Positions 22,600 through 33,797 of a stretch of 64,000 nt of DNA are shown one piece after another. Below the pieces are notes generated by a model. It was not told the DNA's origin. It saw only the letters and a program-made list of their open reading frames with translations, and did no database searches. The stretch is taken from contig OU015669.1 in the NCBI GenBank assembly GCA_907165275.2, positions 704,501-768,500 of the forward strand, written 5' to 3'. Position 1 is the first letter of the stretch, and every line of letters starts with the position of its first letter. Position numbers and translations under genes: made by a program. Source of the DNA: Zygaena filipendulae (Eukaryota; Arthropoda; Insecta; Lepidoptera; Zygaenidae).

Positions 22600-22750
22600 C
22601 TTTCTTTCAGGTGTAATGGGGGTAATTCTCCTACAAGATCTCTCCTACAAGAGATTGGGGGATTATATAAATAAGGAAAAGTCAAGACGTACCTCACGGA
22701 GATATTTGGAGGAGGCTTTTACCCAGCAGTGGATGTTTGTAATCTGATAT
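22600..22750 (+). pseudogene. RTE-type LINE reverse transcriptase tail (remnant)
   Basis: The frame ending at 22747 reads RRYLEEAFTQQWM, typical of the C-terminal end of RTE-clade ORF2 proteins in insects. Only the last few dozen codons are recognisable, so this is a 5'-truncated relic. Confidence 0.5.
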
Positions 22751-22789
22751 GTTAAAATCATTGAAATTTTTATGACACTGATATAAAAA

Positions 22790-22915
22790 CTGTCTACATT
22801 TTTTTTTTTTTTAATTATTTATTTACTCAGAAAAAAATACAAAGATTTTTACGTCAGACACAAAAACCCAGCAGGGTTTATTCCGTGTCACATCTGGCAT
22901 TAAATACAATACATA
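22790..22915 (-). mobile_element. Retroposon 3' end
   Basis: On the minus strand a segment with CGGAATAAACCCTGCTGGG runs into GAGTAAATAAATAATT and an A run (22800-22812 as T on plus), the pattern of a LINE or SINE 3' end. Sequence from there to 23513 is AT-rich and unrecognised. Confidence 0.45.
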
Positions 22916-23513
22916 TGTACTTACAGAAATCTATTGAAATTGATTATTGTGTAAAAATCCTCAAAGCTATATCTTCAACTGTACTATATAATAATACTAT
23001 TTGCAATGAAAAAAATGCAAAAGAAACGGACCAACATGCCCACGTAAAATATGAAAATATTAGGTACGCTAAACAAACCTCTACATTTTTTAAAGCCATC
23101 AAAATTCCGCGAGCAATCTCAGCACACTCAATCTCCAAGATTGGTAGGCAAATTGAAAAACATGGCATCCCTGCCCTCAGACAGACTAATGCCAATTACA
23201 CCAAATTCCCATTCCGAGATTGCACGAAGGACATTTTTATTATTGAATTTGGTAATTCCATATTTTGGAATTTCGCGAACAAGGCGTTAATTTTTTCAAT
23301 TTACTTTTTCTTTTTCAATTTACTTGATTGCAATATCATATCAGATTGCATATAATGTGCTCATTGCGGACCCGTCTTATTTAGTTTGTATTTTTATTTG
23401 GACCAACAATCAATATTTTTTTATTTTCTAAATTTTATATTCAAATAGTATAAATTGTATTTCGAAATCGCATGCAGTTTGGACCTGTTAGTATAGTGAC
23501 ACTTATCTTATTA

Positions 23514-23818
23514 CTAGCTGTTCCCCGCGGTTTCACCCGCGGAAATTTCGGAGATCCCGCAGGAATTCCGGAATGCAAAGTACCTACCCTATGTCCTTCT
23601 CTGTACCCCTGACAATGTGTACCTAAGTATGCAAAATTTCATGAGATTTCACCGACGTTAATTTCGGTGTTCCTGCGGGAATTCCGGGATAAAAAGTATC
23701 CTATGTCCGTTTCCTGGTTCTAAGCTACCTCCCCACCAATTTTCAGCCAAATCGGTTCAGCCGTTCTTGAGTTATAAATAGTGTAACTAACACGACTTTC
23801 TTTTATATATAGTATAGA
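23514..23818 (-). mobile_element. Helitron with duplicated 3' module
   Basis: The CTAG end is at 23514. The block from the stem-loop to GGGATAAAAAGTA-type sequence appears twice (23528-23600 and about 23645-23705), as if a second end was captured. The far end ATATAGTATAGA|T is at 23818. Confidence 0.75.
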
Positions 23819-23937
23819 TTTGATGCTAATTTGTTTTTTTACTGTAAGTGTTAGTGTTTACTATGTTGGTGTAACTTTTAAATAAATAAATAAATCATCA
23901 AATATATATCATAGTAATTTCTTTTAATCTACACATA

Positions 23938-24223
23938 ATATAAATAAAATTGAAGTGTCTGTTTGTGATTTCAAATTATTTAACAGCTTTTCACTAAATG
24001 CATAAGAAAGTATATACGGTACTAACATCAAAAAATCAATTATTTTTTCTCTGTCTGTCTGTTTGTTTGTTCAGACTAATCTCTGAAACGGCTGGACCGA
24101 TTTTAACGGGACTTTCACTGGCAGATAGCTAATGTTATAAAGAGTAACTTAGATTACTTTTTATCTCGGAATTCCCGCGGGATCTCTAAAATTAACGCGG
24201 GTGAAACCGCGAGGAACAGCTAG
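23938..24223 (+). mobile_element. Helitron, CTGT-repeat sub-family
   Basis: It starts A|TCTACACATAATATAAAT and ends CGCGGGTGAAACCGCGAGG, then CAGCTAG|T. The middle has (TCTG)n and GAAACGGCTGGACCGATTTT. Confidence 0.8.
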
Positions 24224-24469
24224 TTCTAAATATCAAAACACATCACTAATACATTAAACAAATTAACAAATTCCAGAGCGTTAAACTACTCTAGTTGATT
24301 GTTTGGCAGCTGAATAAATTCGTTGGGTATATAAATCGGAGCTATACAAAAGGAACAAGGTTTTAAAAAAAATCAAAGGCTTTTGCCATTTAGAGCCCAT
24401 ACTAGGTTTTTTATGCTATAACAAGTCGATGTAATTGGGAATCGACTTGTCATATTTGTCCAACCTTTT

Positions 24470-24595
24470 AGTCAAAGCCAAATAAAATTTATTATTATTA
24501 TTATTATTAAAGTCAAATCTTTTAAACTTTGGCCCATAATGTGGCTCTTTTTGACGTCAATAAAATTACAGTTATAATGACAACACCCATAAAAT
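24470..24595 (-). mobile_element. Retroposon 3' end, (AAT)n tail
   Basis: On the minus strand TTGACGTCAAAAAGAGCCAC runs to ATTATGGGCCAAAG and an (AAT)n-rich tail. Related 3' ends lie at 46285-46345 (minus) and 44107-44150 (plus). Confidence 0.5.
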
Positions 24596-24709
24596 ATCCA
24601 CCCTTCACAGCGTACTAGTGCTATGACTGTAGAGAATAAGCTGCGCAACAAACTCTCCAGTAGCACGCTGTCAGTTTAAAGTTATAATATGTTATAATAT
24701 GTATATATT

Positions 24710-25035
24710 AGGCTAGTTTCCTAAATTTTTCTTTTTAGTCCGTTTTGTAGATTATTAAAAAATATTGGACACGTATTTTTTTATTTTTTATGTAACCAAA
24801 AAATAACGGAGATATATCAAGTCGAAATTTCACATGACGTCACGCCTCGCTACAGTTTGTTCGCACGTTATAGCGAGCTGTGACATCACGAGTCCTCCAC
24901 CCTAAACTTTAATGCGCTTTATCTATGCATATTTCCATTATTTTAAAAAAGCAAAAAATACGTGTCTTTTATTTTTTTATTATCTAACTGACGGACTAAA
25001 TAGAATTTTGATTTTTTTACCCAGGAAACTAGCCT
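24710..25035. mobile_element. CRE-core MITE, copy 5
   Basis: The ends AGGCTAGTTTCCT and its exact inverse complement AGGAAACTAGCCT are flanked by ATT at 24707-24709 and 25036-25038. The core contains CATGACGTCACG and TGTGACATCACG. It has the clearest terminal inverted repeat of the family. Confidence 0.8.
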
Positions 25036-25437
25036 ATTATGTATGTATGTATGTGTTTAAAATTATAACAATAGCTGATACAGGTAATGTGCATACTGTA
25101 CAATACATAAACCAAACCCGCATAGCAAGTCTTCCTGGTTCTAGTTCACTAGTAATCTTTTTTTTCTTATGCTTAATTAAGCTTGATAAAAAAACTCACC
25201 GTCTATCAATTAAACGAAATCAAACTAACGAAGCAATTCTCAATTAACAGGATCCAACAGTATGAAACGTGAAACTGAAGCTAACGCAATGTGTCGGGTC
25301 GATCGAAACGCTTCGTGGCTTTTTCCAGGTCATAGGAGATATACAATAACACATTTGGGATGAGTAAAGGTTATTTAAGAGGTTATTTAGATGGGATTTG
25401 TTCGCTAATGGATTTTAAGATATGCTATCATACATAT

Positions 25438-25667
25438 GAACGCCGATAAGCAATAAAATGTTAACCCACAAAATTAAATTATTGATACAGAACGCTTTAT
25501 TGAGAGTTAGGAACTTTTTTAATCATGTGTTTACCTTATTACATTTTTAAATATCAACAAAATTTTAGACAAAAAAATGTTGACACAAAATGGCCCTATA
25601 ATTTTAAAACACGATTTACTCAAAATTTCTCCATTGTAGGTTAACACACTATTGCTTATCTATGTCC
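25438..25667 (-). mobile_element. GGAC-MITE copy E
   Basis: 230 bp on the opposite strand, flanked by ATAT at 25434-25437 and 25668-25671. The first TIR reads GAACGCCGATAAGC, one base off the consensus start. Confidence 0.85.
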
Positions 25668-26037
25668 ATATTGTGGTCTGTTTGCGAATATATAAAATGA
25701 GATACTTAAAGATGACTGCATATCTGAGGTTTTGCAAGAGTAAGGGTGGAAAGGTGTCTCGGTCATAACTCATGAGTTAACTTGTGCATATGCAACGAAT
25801 GAACTAGACTTAGACGACAGACTATCAAGACCAAGGAAACAGCTAAAAACCAGCCGTTCGACGTCCAAAAATGACTATCGTCATACAATTTAAGGTGTCG
25901 TGTCTGGTGTTACATTTATTTATCCACAGACAGCACGACACGATAAGTGACATTCACGACTTTTTGCAATGTGACAACAGATTGTCGAGGAGATGGGAGC
26001 AGAGACGACCTACCTACGATACCCGACGACAATAATA

Positions 26038-26360
26038 GGGATGTGGACTACTTTTAAAAATCAAAATTCTAATTAGTCCGTCAGTTAGAAAAAAAAACAA
26101 TAGACACGTGTTTTTTTGCTTTTTCAAATAAATTAAAATATACAGAGATAAAGCGCATTAAAGTTTAGGGTGAGGGGGTCGTGACGTCACTAACCGCTAA
26201 CACTGCCATACAAACTGTCAGAATAGTGTCGTCACGCGAAATTTCAACTCAATATATCGCCGTTATGTTTTGATTACGTAAAAAAAAGAAAAAATTCGTG
26301 TCCAATATTTTTTAATAATCTACAAGACGGACTAAAAAATAAAAATTAGTCAACATGCCC
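26038..26360. mobile_element. CRE-core MITE, copy 6
   Basis: Ends GGGATGTGGACTA and TAGTCAACATGCCC are imperfect inverted repeats. The core has GTCGTGACGTCAC and GTCGTCACGCG. Orientation is opposite to copies 4 and 10. Confidence 0.75.
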
Positions 26361-28020
26361 ATTGTGAAAATGCAACCTTACAGAGTAGAGCGGCAAAATT
26401 TTCACTGCTGATGCAACAGTGGCGTTAGGGCATTTTCAACAAGCCAGTACGTTTACGTTTCAGCACCATACTTACAGCGGAGATAATATGATTTAGAGTA
26501 GTAATCTTTGGTTTTGACATAATCGCGTGTCCCTACGCTGAGGGAGATGAGAGAAGATTGACAAAGATTATCCCCTATGATTATCCCCATATACAAACGA
26601 AGCTGGACGTCGGAGCAGCGCCAATACGACTTTACGTACGTTGGTAACGATGCTAAGGAGGCCACACCAGTGGACGGGGCGACAGAGAAACTGGGTCGCC
26701 CGACCCCCGATGTGGGTCAAAACGACATACTGCGACCATTGCGACGTTGAATACAACAAAAGGAATTCCAATGTTTTCCCGTTCGATTCGTTCTTCAAAC
26801 GCGGGAGTTCCTGAGTTGTTTCAAATAATTACTTTTTAATGGAATAGATTTCCAGAGAGGCCCAGAGAAAGTTTTATTCGGGCAGTATTTTCTGAGATTG
26901 AAAAAAATTGAAAGAAACGACGAGTCATTTGTACAAATTCTAAAACTCGCAGGTTTAGTTTTTATAGCTTAGCCAGAAAAAAAATTGGCAAAGCCGAGCT
27001 ACGGCTCGATTTAAATCCTTTTTTTTTTATTTACCCTTCCTTACCCTTTTTGGGAAGGCAAAGGAAACTAAATCCATACAACCATCTGAGCATCTAACAT
27101 TGCAATGTATTAGTGAATTTGATTTCAATGCTTTAACGGAAGTTTTGGGAGCAACTCATCACAGTTGAACCTCGATTAGACATTGGGGATGCTGTATAGC
27201 AAAACGACAACCTTTAGGCGAACGCTTCCATAATATTTGGATAACCATTATACCAATTCTATCATGACCGACGACTAATTTTCAAAATTGAAAAAAAAAA
27301 TTGCCATTTATTTCTGCCAAAAGTACCAAAAAATCGGGAGCACTCTTAGTTCTTTAGTTTTTTCCTACCGCAAATTTCCTAAAAATGGTTCAATAAAAGA
27401 CTAGTATCCGAAGCGCTCTATGTCAAGAATAAGCATACCTAATTGGTAGAAACAAAAGCGCGCCACACAAATGAATGAACTTTAGTCATTGAAAATTCCG
27501 AATCTTTTCCATGATGTAGATTATCTTCAAGGTCTGTAGCCATGGAATCCAATTCAGCCAGTCCATTAAAATGAGCGAACTGGCTTCCAGAACGAACGTA
27601 CGCGAGATGAGTAAATTGAATTTCCATCCAAGCATGCCGCTGCTTCGTCATCGGGAAATGTATCGACTCGGATAAACTATGGCCGCCATCGCTCGAAAGC
27701 TACGGTGGAAAAATAAGGAGAAAAACGCTTTTATAACCGCAAATAAGTAGATCAATTGATAGGTACATACCTACTTAAATTGAAAATGCAAAAATGTGAA
27801 TTCTGAAGATTATTTTACATAAAAACTACAGCGTTAGTCTACGGTTCTGGTCTAGAGTGTTTCTCTTGATGCTTACTTAATTAATGTGGTCGGAAACAAT
27901 GTGCCTGCATATTATTAATTTTGTTTCTTTTATTTATTAATAGCATTAATTTGTCGGTAGTAAGAATTTTAATAATCTTTCATACATTTTTGATTTAAAA
28001 CGGGTTGTTAAGGAAGCATC
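26361..28020. other. Gene-free stretch
   Basis: A moderately GC-rich patch at 26570-26760 has open frames on both strands without recognisable domains. It may be a decayed transposon. No gene is called. Confidence 0.35.
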
Positions 28021-28030
28021 AGACCGGCAG

Positions 28031-28254
28031 TCGCATAGCCGCTTGTACATGGCGATACGTCGCCACGCTATGTGATGCGGTGTGGCGACGCGTCGCCATG
28101 TACAAGCGACTCTGCGACTGCGTCTTTTGTTATCAAGAAATCCAATAGCCGCTTGTACATGGCGATACGTCGCCACGCTATGTGATGCGGTGTGGCGACG
28201 CGTCGCCATGTACAAGCGACTCTGCGACTGTGTCTTTTGTTATCAAGAAATCCA
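28031..28254. mobile_element. Tandemly duplicated foldback element
   Basis: Two copies of a 110-bp unit (28035-28144, 28145-28254) differ at one visible position. Each has an inverted repeat: GCTTGTACATGGCGA faces TCGCCATGTACAAGC, with GTCGCCAC/GTGGCGAC inside. CAGTCGCA and its inverse at the outer edges suggest the original element's ends. Confidence 0.8.
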
Positions 28255-31246
28255 AGTTGGACTTTCGAGTAATTTTTAACCTTTTGTTCTGGGACGAGGA
28301 TCGTATTAATTAATTTAATTAGCTATATTCATTCAATTTTAGTTTTATGCTCATTACTTCTATAAAATACATAGAGTGAGCGCTGTAAAACTGAACGCAG
28401 CCAGTTTTTGCTGAAGAACCTTTAATTTTTTTTATTGTAATACAATAAGGTTTAAGGGCAAGACGTTAAAATCATAGTCAGACAGACAAACCCCACTGTC
28501 ACCTCTTACGTCACACAGCCGCAGTATGCTTCGCCCCCAATTCACCAGCCACTGGCCAAACGCCAAGAATCCAACACACGGTCTCACTAAACACCGGCCA
28601 ACTAGTTTTCCAACATGGCGACATCGAGTCTGCCAGCATTAATGCACTAGTCCTGCAATAATGCACTACACAACAAAATTTGGAGTGGAATTTAAATAGC
28701 GAACCCGTCTAGTCAGAAGAAAGGCAGAAAGGCAATATCGATGACTGCCAACTGGTGAAACAATTAAATTGCTTTTTATGGACCATTTCGTTGTTATATG
28801 AGGGCACTAAATGAAGTTATTACTGCTGTAATAAATAAATTTGACGATCGTTCATCCGATTTGATCTATAACTATGGGGAATAATTTTTGTTTTATACCA
28901 TTCTTACAACTCACTTTACAACTTAATTTTTTTTTGTTGAAATTCATTATATAAATTCATGAACAAGAATAAAATTTTCATATGTTAGGGTTGCTCTATG
29001 TTTTTCTTTGCGGAACGAGATTGAGTAGGACTTATTCTACACAAGACAAGAGGACTTATTCTATAACTTAAATGCGTACCTACCTAGTACCTAGCTCTCT
29101 AGCTAGAAATGAATACAGTGACAAATCGTGTATCTTTACAATAAAATACATTTATTATTTAGTACTAACTTTTCCGTAGATGTATTGCAAAATTGGGCAG
29201 AATACGGCTCGACTAGACTCTGGTTCATTCATTTAGTGGCAGTCACATAATATTTATGGACGAAAGAGACTTTAATGTGATTTTTTTTACATTAACAAAA
29301 AGGTTTTTTGCCACTGTCGTACATGGGAGACGCGACGGAGCGAGATAAACGTGGTTGGCGCATTTTCAACACGTATATTCTATCAGAAGCGCCAAACTTT
29401 ATTCTTCTGTAACAACTAACAAGCGACTCAATCAACTCAATCCGTCAGAACAAAACTAAACCAATCGGAAGTTTTATCGCACGACTCACAAGTTATTATA
29501 GCCGGGGGACTGGAAGGAAAAAATCGCTTTATTCAAATATAACGACCAGTCACACTCATCTTGCGGATATCCTATGCTAAAGTGATACAAATCCTCGAGG
29601 TTGCACAACTCTGATAACCACTTTTGAAAGATGATAAAAACCGAATTTGAAATTTTTATAATTTTCTTTATGAAATCGGTATGGGACTTCAAAAATATAA
29701 CTAATTGTACAAATAACTGAAGACCTTCTCTTTTTTAAAGTGGGTAAAATGGTCTTGTTGAAAAAAAAACCTTAAAATCTATAAAAAACAGCCAAAGATA
29801 AATATACATAGTTAAAGTAGACTAAAGAGGATACTCTGTCATTCGAATTCATCAATATATTATACATACAGAAGGATGCTCTAGATTTTTGATGATTTTC
29901 ACAAACACGTAGTGGACTAGCCCGGCCGTGAAGGTGTTCAATAAAATAAAAGCTTCCTATTCAATCGCCTGTAGTTCTTTGTATTTTACATAAAATCCAG
30001 TCCCGAGACGTAATACAAACAAATACTCAGCCGTTGCGGCACACACTCAAAGCGGTCAGCTAAGTCTTGGTAATAAAATGTGATGGCAGATATAAGGCGC
30101 AAGTGTTTTTGCGCTGATTGCGCTTGGCCCGAATGCGGGTAGATGCCAGATGGGCGGCCGTTAGGGTCCTAAGTGAAGCCGTAAGACTACAATCGACATC
30201 TTGAGAGCATTGTGTTTACCGGCAACCGTTAGTTCTGTACGAAAGTATTACGATTATTGGAAAAACATAAGGCAAAGGTAGCGGTTGTTTTGCAGCCTTA
30301 TAAAGATCTAAATTGAAGCTTGGATCATGAAATTAATGTTGATTGTTTTTGTTTTATTTAATTTAAAATTAATTAGGAGTAGTCAGGAAGAGTTGCAACT
30401 ATAATGTTCTGGGTAGGTATGCTGTAACTTAAGGCAAGTTTAATCGATTATAATGTAGTTTTTAACCATGTCTAAATATAAGTTCCCTTATTATTAAATA
30501 AGATCATTTGAAAAAAATCCTAGTTGTTCGATTCTTTCCTTTTTTCCAATTAGTTTTGACTAGCCATAATACAACCGCCAACGTCAAGTTCTGCCGAATG
30601 TAACTGGATCCTCCAAAAGACATAAACGAGGAAATAACTACGATAAAAAAATTCAGTCAATGCTGTAGGCAAGATCAAAATTATGGCAAATACATATTTT
30701 CTTGGTTTATTTTACAGAATAAACTTCTGAAACAAAATCCAAAACGATCAAGTACTCGTTTAAGGATGCATGATTAAATCGATGATCATAGAAACTAGAG
30801 GACCTCGTGTTCAGATAACCCCACTTTTTGTCCAAACCTTCAACACAAAAGCACACTCGTGAGCCATAACAGATAAAGCACTACCATAAACAATGCCAAT
30901 CACAGAATGCTCAACGCCAGCTTAACACATACCTACCCAAATACCATAAACCGTAATATCAGGCCAATGGAAGATGGGCGAGGGGATACCAATCGATAAG
31001 GCTTTCGGATAACAACTATGCGACGTAATATGTCAACAGAGCTCCCCAATCCTGAGTGTTTGATCTCTTTGACGGCACACCCACAAATATAAGGCTCTTG
31101 TGTACATACCTACTTCCCTGTCTCATACATGGACGATGTAATATGTAGATGGAATAACAAGTGAAGCAAACAATATTCTCTTAACACGCTCTAGTTTTCC
31201 TCGATCTCCGTGCAGAGTTCAAACTAATAATTGAAACATATTGTAG
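28255..31246. other. Gene-free AT-rich stretch
   Basis: No exon, tRNA or transposon end recognised in about 3 kb. This is the longest stretch of the window without an identifiable repeat. Confidence 0.4.
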
Positions 31247-31871
31247 AGCTGGGTCCACATTTTTAGCACCTTGACGTATCACGATCAGTCGTATCGTATC
31301 GAGTATTTGTATCATAAATATGGACGCTCGTTTTGTCCATATCGTATCATTAAGGCGTATTTCGTAAAAAACGCGTCCATACTGTATCGGCTTTAACTTT
31401 ACAAATAAATAAATAAATAAATAAATAAGCCATTTATTTCTTGCTTTTACAAGGTTTAAGTAACATTTTTGTAAGTAACTTTAAGAAAACAAAATAATTT
31501 TAAATGTATGTAGTAATGGTTAGATGGATAAATTTTTAGTAAGTAGGTATCTAATTAAAAAGTTATTATAAGTAGATATTTCAACCAACTTGTTCAATGT
31601 TTGTTTGTTTCTTCTTGTGTGTTGTGCTGGAATAAGTATAGTTTACTTTCTTTCTTACTTTCTAAATTTTGTCAGCAAGAACCCCTGATTGGGTAAAGGC
31701 CTCCTCCAAAGATGCCCGTGCTTCATTGACTTCTGCTTTGTTTCTTGGAGTTGTGGTTTTGTTTGGAGGGTTATGGTCATAGTCCTCCACGGTGACCAAC
31801 CGGATTGGAGGATTTGTTATGTTTTTTGTGTTGAAATATTTCTTTGTTGAATCTGTGTGGAGAGGAGCGGC

Positions 31872-31880
31872 TAATTGCTA
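31872..31880 (-). promoter_or_regulatory. UAG-CAA-UUA leaky-stop context
   Basis: The stop codon and the next six bases read TAG CAATTA on the minus strand, an exact match to the UAG-CARYYA context that allows readthrough in tobacco mosaic virus and some other RNAs. The downstream frame is open for 71 codons and ends with LEEAFTQSGVLADKI. Readthrough is inferred, not shown. An in-frame fusion to an ORF2 relic after a deletion is the alternative. Confidence 0.45.
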
Positions 31881-32687
31881 TGCATTGTTTATGGAGGTAT
31901 CTTGATTAATGTTTTTATTTATTAAGAAGTTTAGCATGCTTGGTTTAATTACTCCTTCTGAGATGCTGTTTGATCTTCTCACCGGGGGGTCATGCTGTTG
32001 TGATTTGTTCTTTTTATTTGTTTGTGTGCGTCTTTCCTTTGGCATGTCCTCGGTAGGTTTTGTTGGTGAGGGAGAATACTTTCTTTTAGATGTTTGTTTG
32101 AGTATGACCAGTTTGTCATACTTTAGGAAAGCCGTGTTTCCTTTTTCTCTCTCTGTTTTTAACTGTTCTTGTAATTGGTTTCTCTTTTCTAAAACATGTT
32201 TAGGGTAGTCTTCTTTCATGTAGTAACTTGTGTCATGTAGTGCTCTTTTTTGTTTAAAGATTTTGATCTTTATGCCCAGGTTCAAGAAGGATACCACTAC
32301 TGGGCGTGGTCTATCGCTTTTCTTTCCTAGCCTTTTAACTTCTTGTAGGTCGATATAGGATAGTTTTATTGAGAAATGTTGTTGTAACCATTCTAGCATA
32401 TTTTGTTCTAAAGTGTCATATGAAGATTCCAATTCTTCAATGCCGAAGAAAACTATATTTCTTTGTCTCGCCTGCTTTTCAAGGAAGTATATTTTTTTCT
32501 CCTGATTATCTACTATTTCCTTTAATTTTTCATGTTTTTCTTCCAATGCAAAAAACTTTTCCTCTAATATTTTATTAATATTTTGTGTAACTTGTTCTGT
32601 TACGTTTCTTCCACTTTCTCGAATCGCTTTCTTTTGATCGTCTAGTTCTAGTTGGATTTTTTTTAGAGCTTTCATAATTTCGTCCAT
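31878..32687 (-). CDS. LINE ORF1p-like RNA-binding protein
   Basis: A 269-residue protein with the domain order of L1 ORF1p. A charged coiled coil covers about residues 1-75 (many K/E/L heptads). An RRM-like region at about 76-160 starts RQRNIVFFGIEE and includes VKRLGKKSDRPRPVVVSF. A C-terminal domain-like segment at about 160-205 has YMKEDYP and LEKRNQLQEQL. A basic Ser/Lys-rich tail follows. Such proteins trimerise and coat the element RNA as a nucleic-acid chaperone in cytoplasmic RNPs. The ORF ends at TAG (31878-31880), and the same frame stays open for 71 more codons to TAG at 31662-31664. The first ATG is used because it has the best context and the frame is closed upstream. Family naming is from motif memory. 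Confidence 0.75.
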   Translation of the reverse strand: MDEIMKALKKIQLELDDQKKAIRESGRNVTEQVTQNINKILEEKFFALEEKHEKLKEIVDNQEKKIYFLEKQARQRNIVFFGIEELESSYDTLEQNMLEWLQQHFSIKLSYIDLQEVKRLGKKSDRPRPVVVSFLNLGIKIKIFKQKRALHDTSYYMKEDYPKHVLEKRNQLQEQLKTEREKGNTAFLKYDKLVILKQTSKRKYSPSPTKPTEDMPKERRTQTNKKNKSQQHDPPVRRSNSISEGVIKPSMLNFLINKNINQDTSINNA

Positions 32688-33353
32688 GGTTGTTCTTATG
32701 GTTTTTCAGTAATAGTTTGTTTACATGTATGTGTCACCCTCTAGTGGCGTGTTTTGGTATTTTTTTAACTGATCTTTGGGACTATGCGCTGTCACAGATG
32801 TCGTTGCTATTAGCAAAAAATATTGTTGGATGACGTTGCAAATTGTGGTCTCTTAATTAAAAAAAGAGGTTATGTTTTATCTAAAAAAGTATTTGATAGC
32901 ACTATTGTTCGTTTTAACACTCCTGAGCATCGAATAAAATGATCAAAAAATCCACCAAAATGTCTTATAATTGGTATTAAATACGAAAAACTTCACACGA
33001 AAAAAGTTCTCAGCCATGCAGTCACTAGTGTTTGTTTGTCGTACAAATAACTTTCTTCGGGTTGTATCTGTTGGTTTCTTCTTTAAATCACGAAAAATTA
33101 TCAAGTTTCCTTCCACAATAACACTTTAATTTGATTAAACATTCGTTTTGAATGTTTTTTTGAATATTTTTAACAGAGCCGATGTGAACCGTGGCTCAGT
33201 CGCGCCCTCTCTCAACTTTACAAATATGAACGCTTAATTTTTCTTCCGATTTTCGTTTCCTTTTTAACAACAAACCACGAAATGGCGGGCAGAACACTAG
33301 AAATGATCGCGTATCAAATGCATTCACGTCCAAACATGTTCGATACGATGTTT

Positions 33354-33680
33354 GATTGCCGCAAAAAAACCGACACAGGATAGTTCGCGGTGTATCACAT
33401 ATACAGTATCGTGATACAGTACCAAAATACGTCCATACTACCGATCGTGATACGCGTATCGGATACGAGGTGGTATCAAGATACGCGTTTAGTATGGATC
33501 GGGCTGTATCCCCTTTGATTGCCGCCAAAAAACCGACACAGGATGGTTCGCGGTGTATCACATCACATATACAGTATCGTGATACAGTACCAAAATACGT
33601 CCATACTACCGATCGTGATACGCGTATCTGATACGAGGTGGTATCAAGATACGCGTTTAGTATGGATCGGGCTGTATCAG
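33354..33680. repeat. Direct duplication of about 160 bp
   Basis: The block from GATTGCCGC through GCGTTTAGTATGGATCGGGC occurs twice (about 33354-33509 and 33517-33680). The second copy has an extra ATCAC. It lies inside the right end of the TIR element and explains the long open frames seen there. Confidence 0.85.
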
Positions 33681-33797
33681 ATACGGCGTGTATCATTAAC
33701 GGGTATCTTTTTGTGTCCAAACTAGCGATCATGATACGCGCTGAGGCCACGCAACGGAGATACGATGCACAGAAATGCTACAAATGTGGACCCAGCT

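Larger units (their letters stand above)
31408..33213 (-). mobile_element. ORF1-only non-LTR retrotransposon, full length
   Basis: The element lies between two copies of AACTTTACAAATA (31395-31407 and 33214-33226), a 13-bp target duplication. On the minus strand it has a 526-nt leader starting GAGAGAGGGCGCGAC, an ATG in good context (ACAACCATGG), one ORF, a short 3' region and an (AAAT)n-type tail. No endonuclease or reverse transcriptase is present, so it would have to borrow enzymes from another LINE. The layout is like the mammalian half-L1 (HAL1) elements. Confidence 0.8.
31247..33797. mobile_element. TIR element with GTATC/GATAC-rich ends, split by a retrotransposon
   Basis: AGCTGGGTCCACATTT (31247-31262) recurs inverted at 33782-33797. 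Both end regions are packed with GTATC and GATAC words, GATCGTGATAC and TCCATACT. Removing the retrotransposon at 31408-33213 leaves about 730 bp with no coding capacity. Flanking 8-mers TTGTAGAG and CTTTAGAT share five positions and could be a decayed 8-bp duplication of the hAT/P kind, but this is weak. The superfamily is unknown. Confidence 0.65.

Noticed and set aside
22885..23355. 156-codon plus-strand frame
   Set aside because: AT-rich composition next to a retroposon tail, with no recognisable domain and no splice or promoter context.
28082..28279. Repeated peptide frames (MATRRHVQA and relatives)
   Set aside because: They come from both strands of a tandemly duplicated foldback element.
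31662..31880. Confident call of an RTE ORF2 relic downstream of ORF1
   Set aside because: Only LEEAFTQ resembles an ORF2 end. The stretch is in frame with ORF1 and lacks any RT motif, so it is kept as an alternative explanation rather than a feature.
33196..33750. 184-codon open frame on the minus strand
   Set aside because: It covers a duplicated, palindrome-rich transposon end. The peptide repeats simply mirror the DNA duplication and show no domain.
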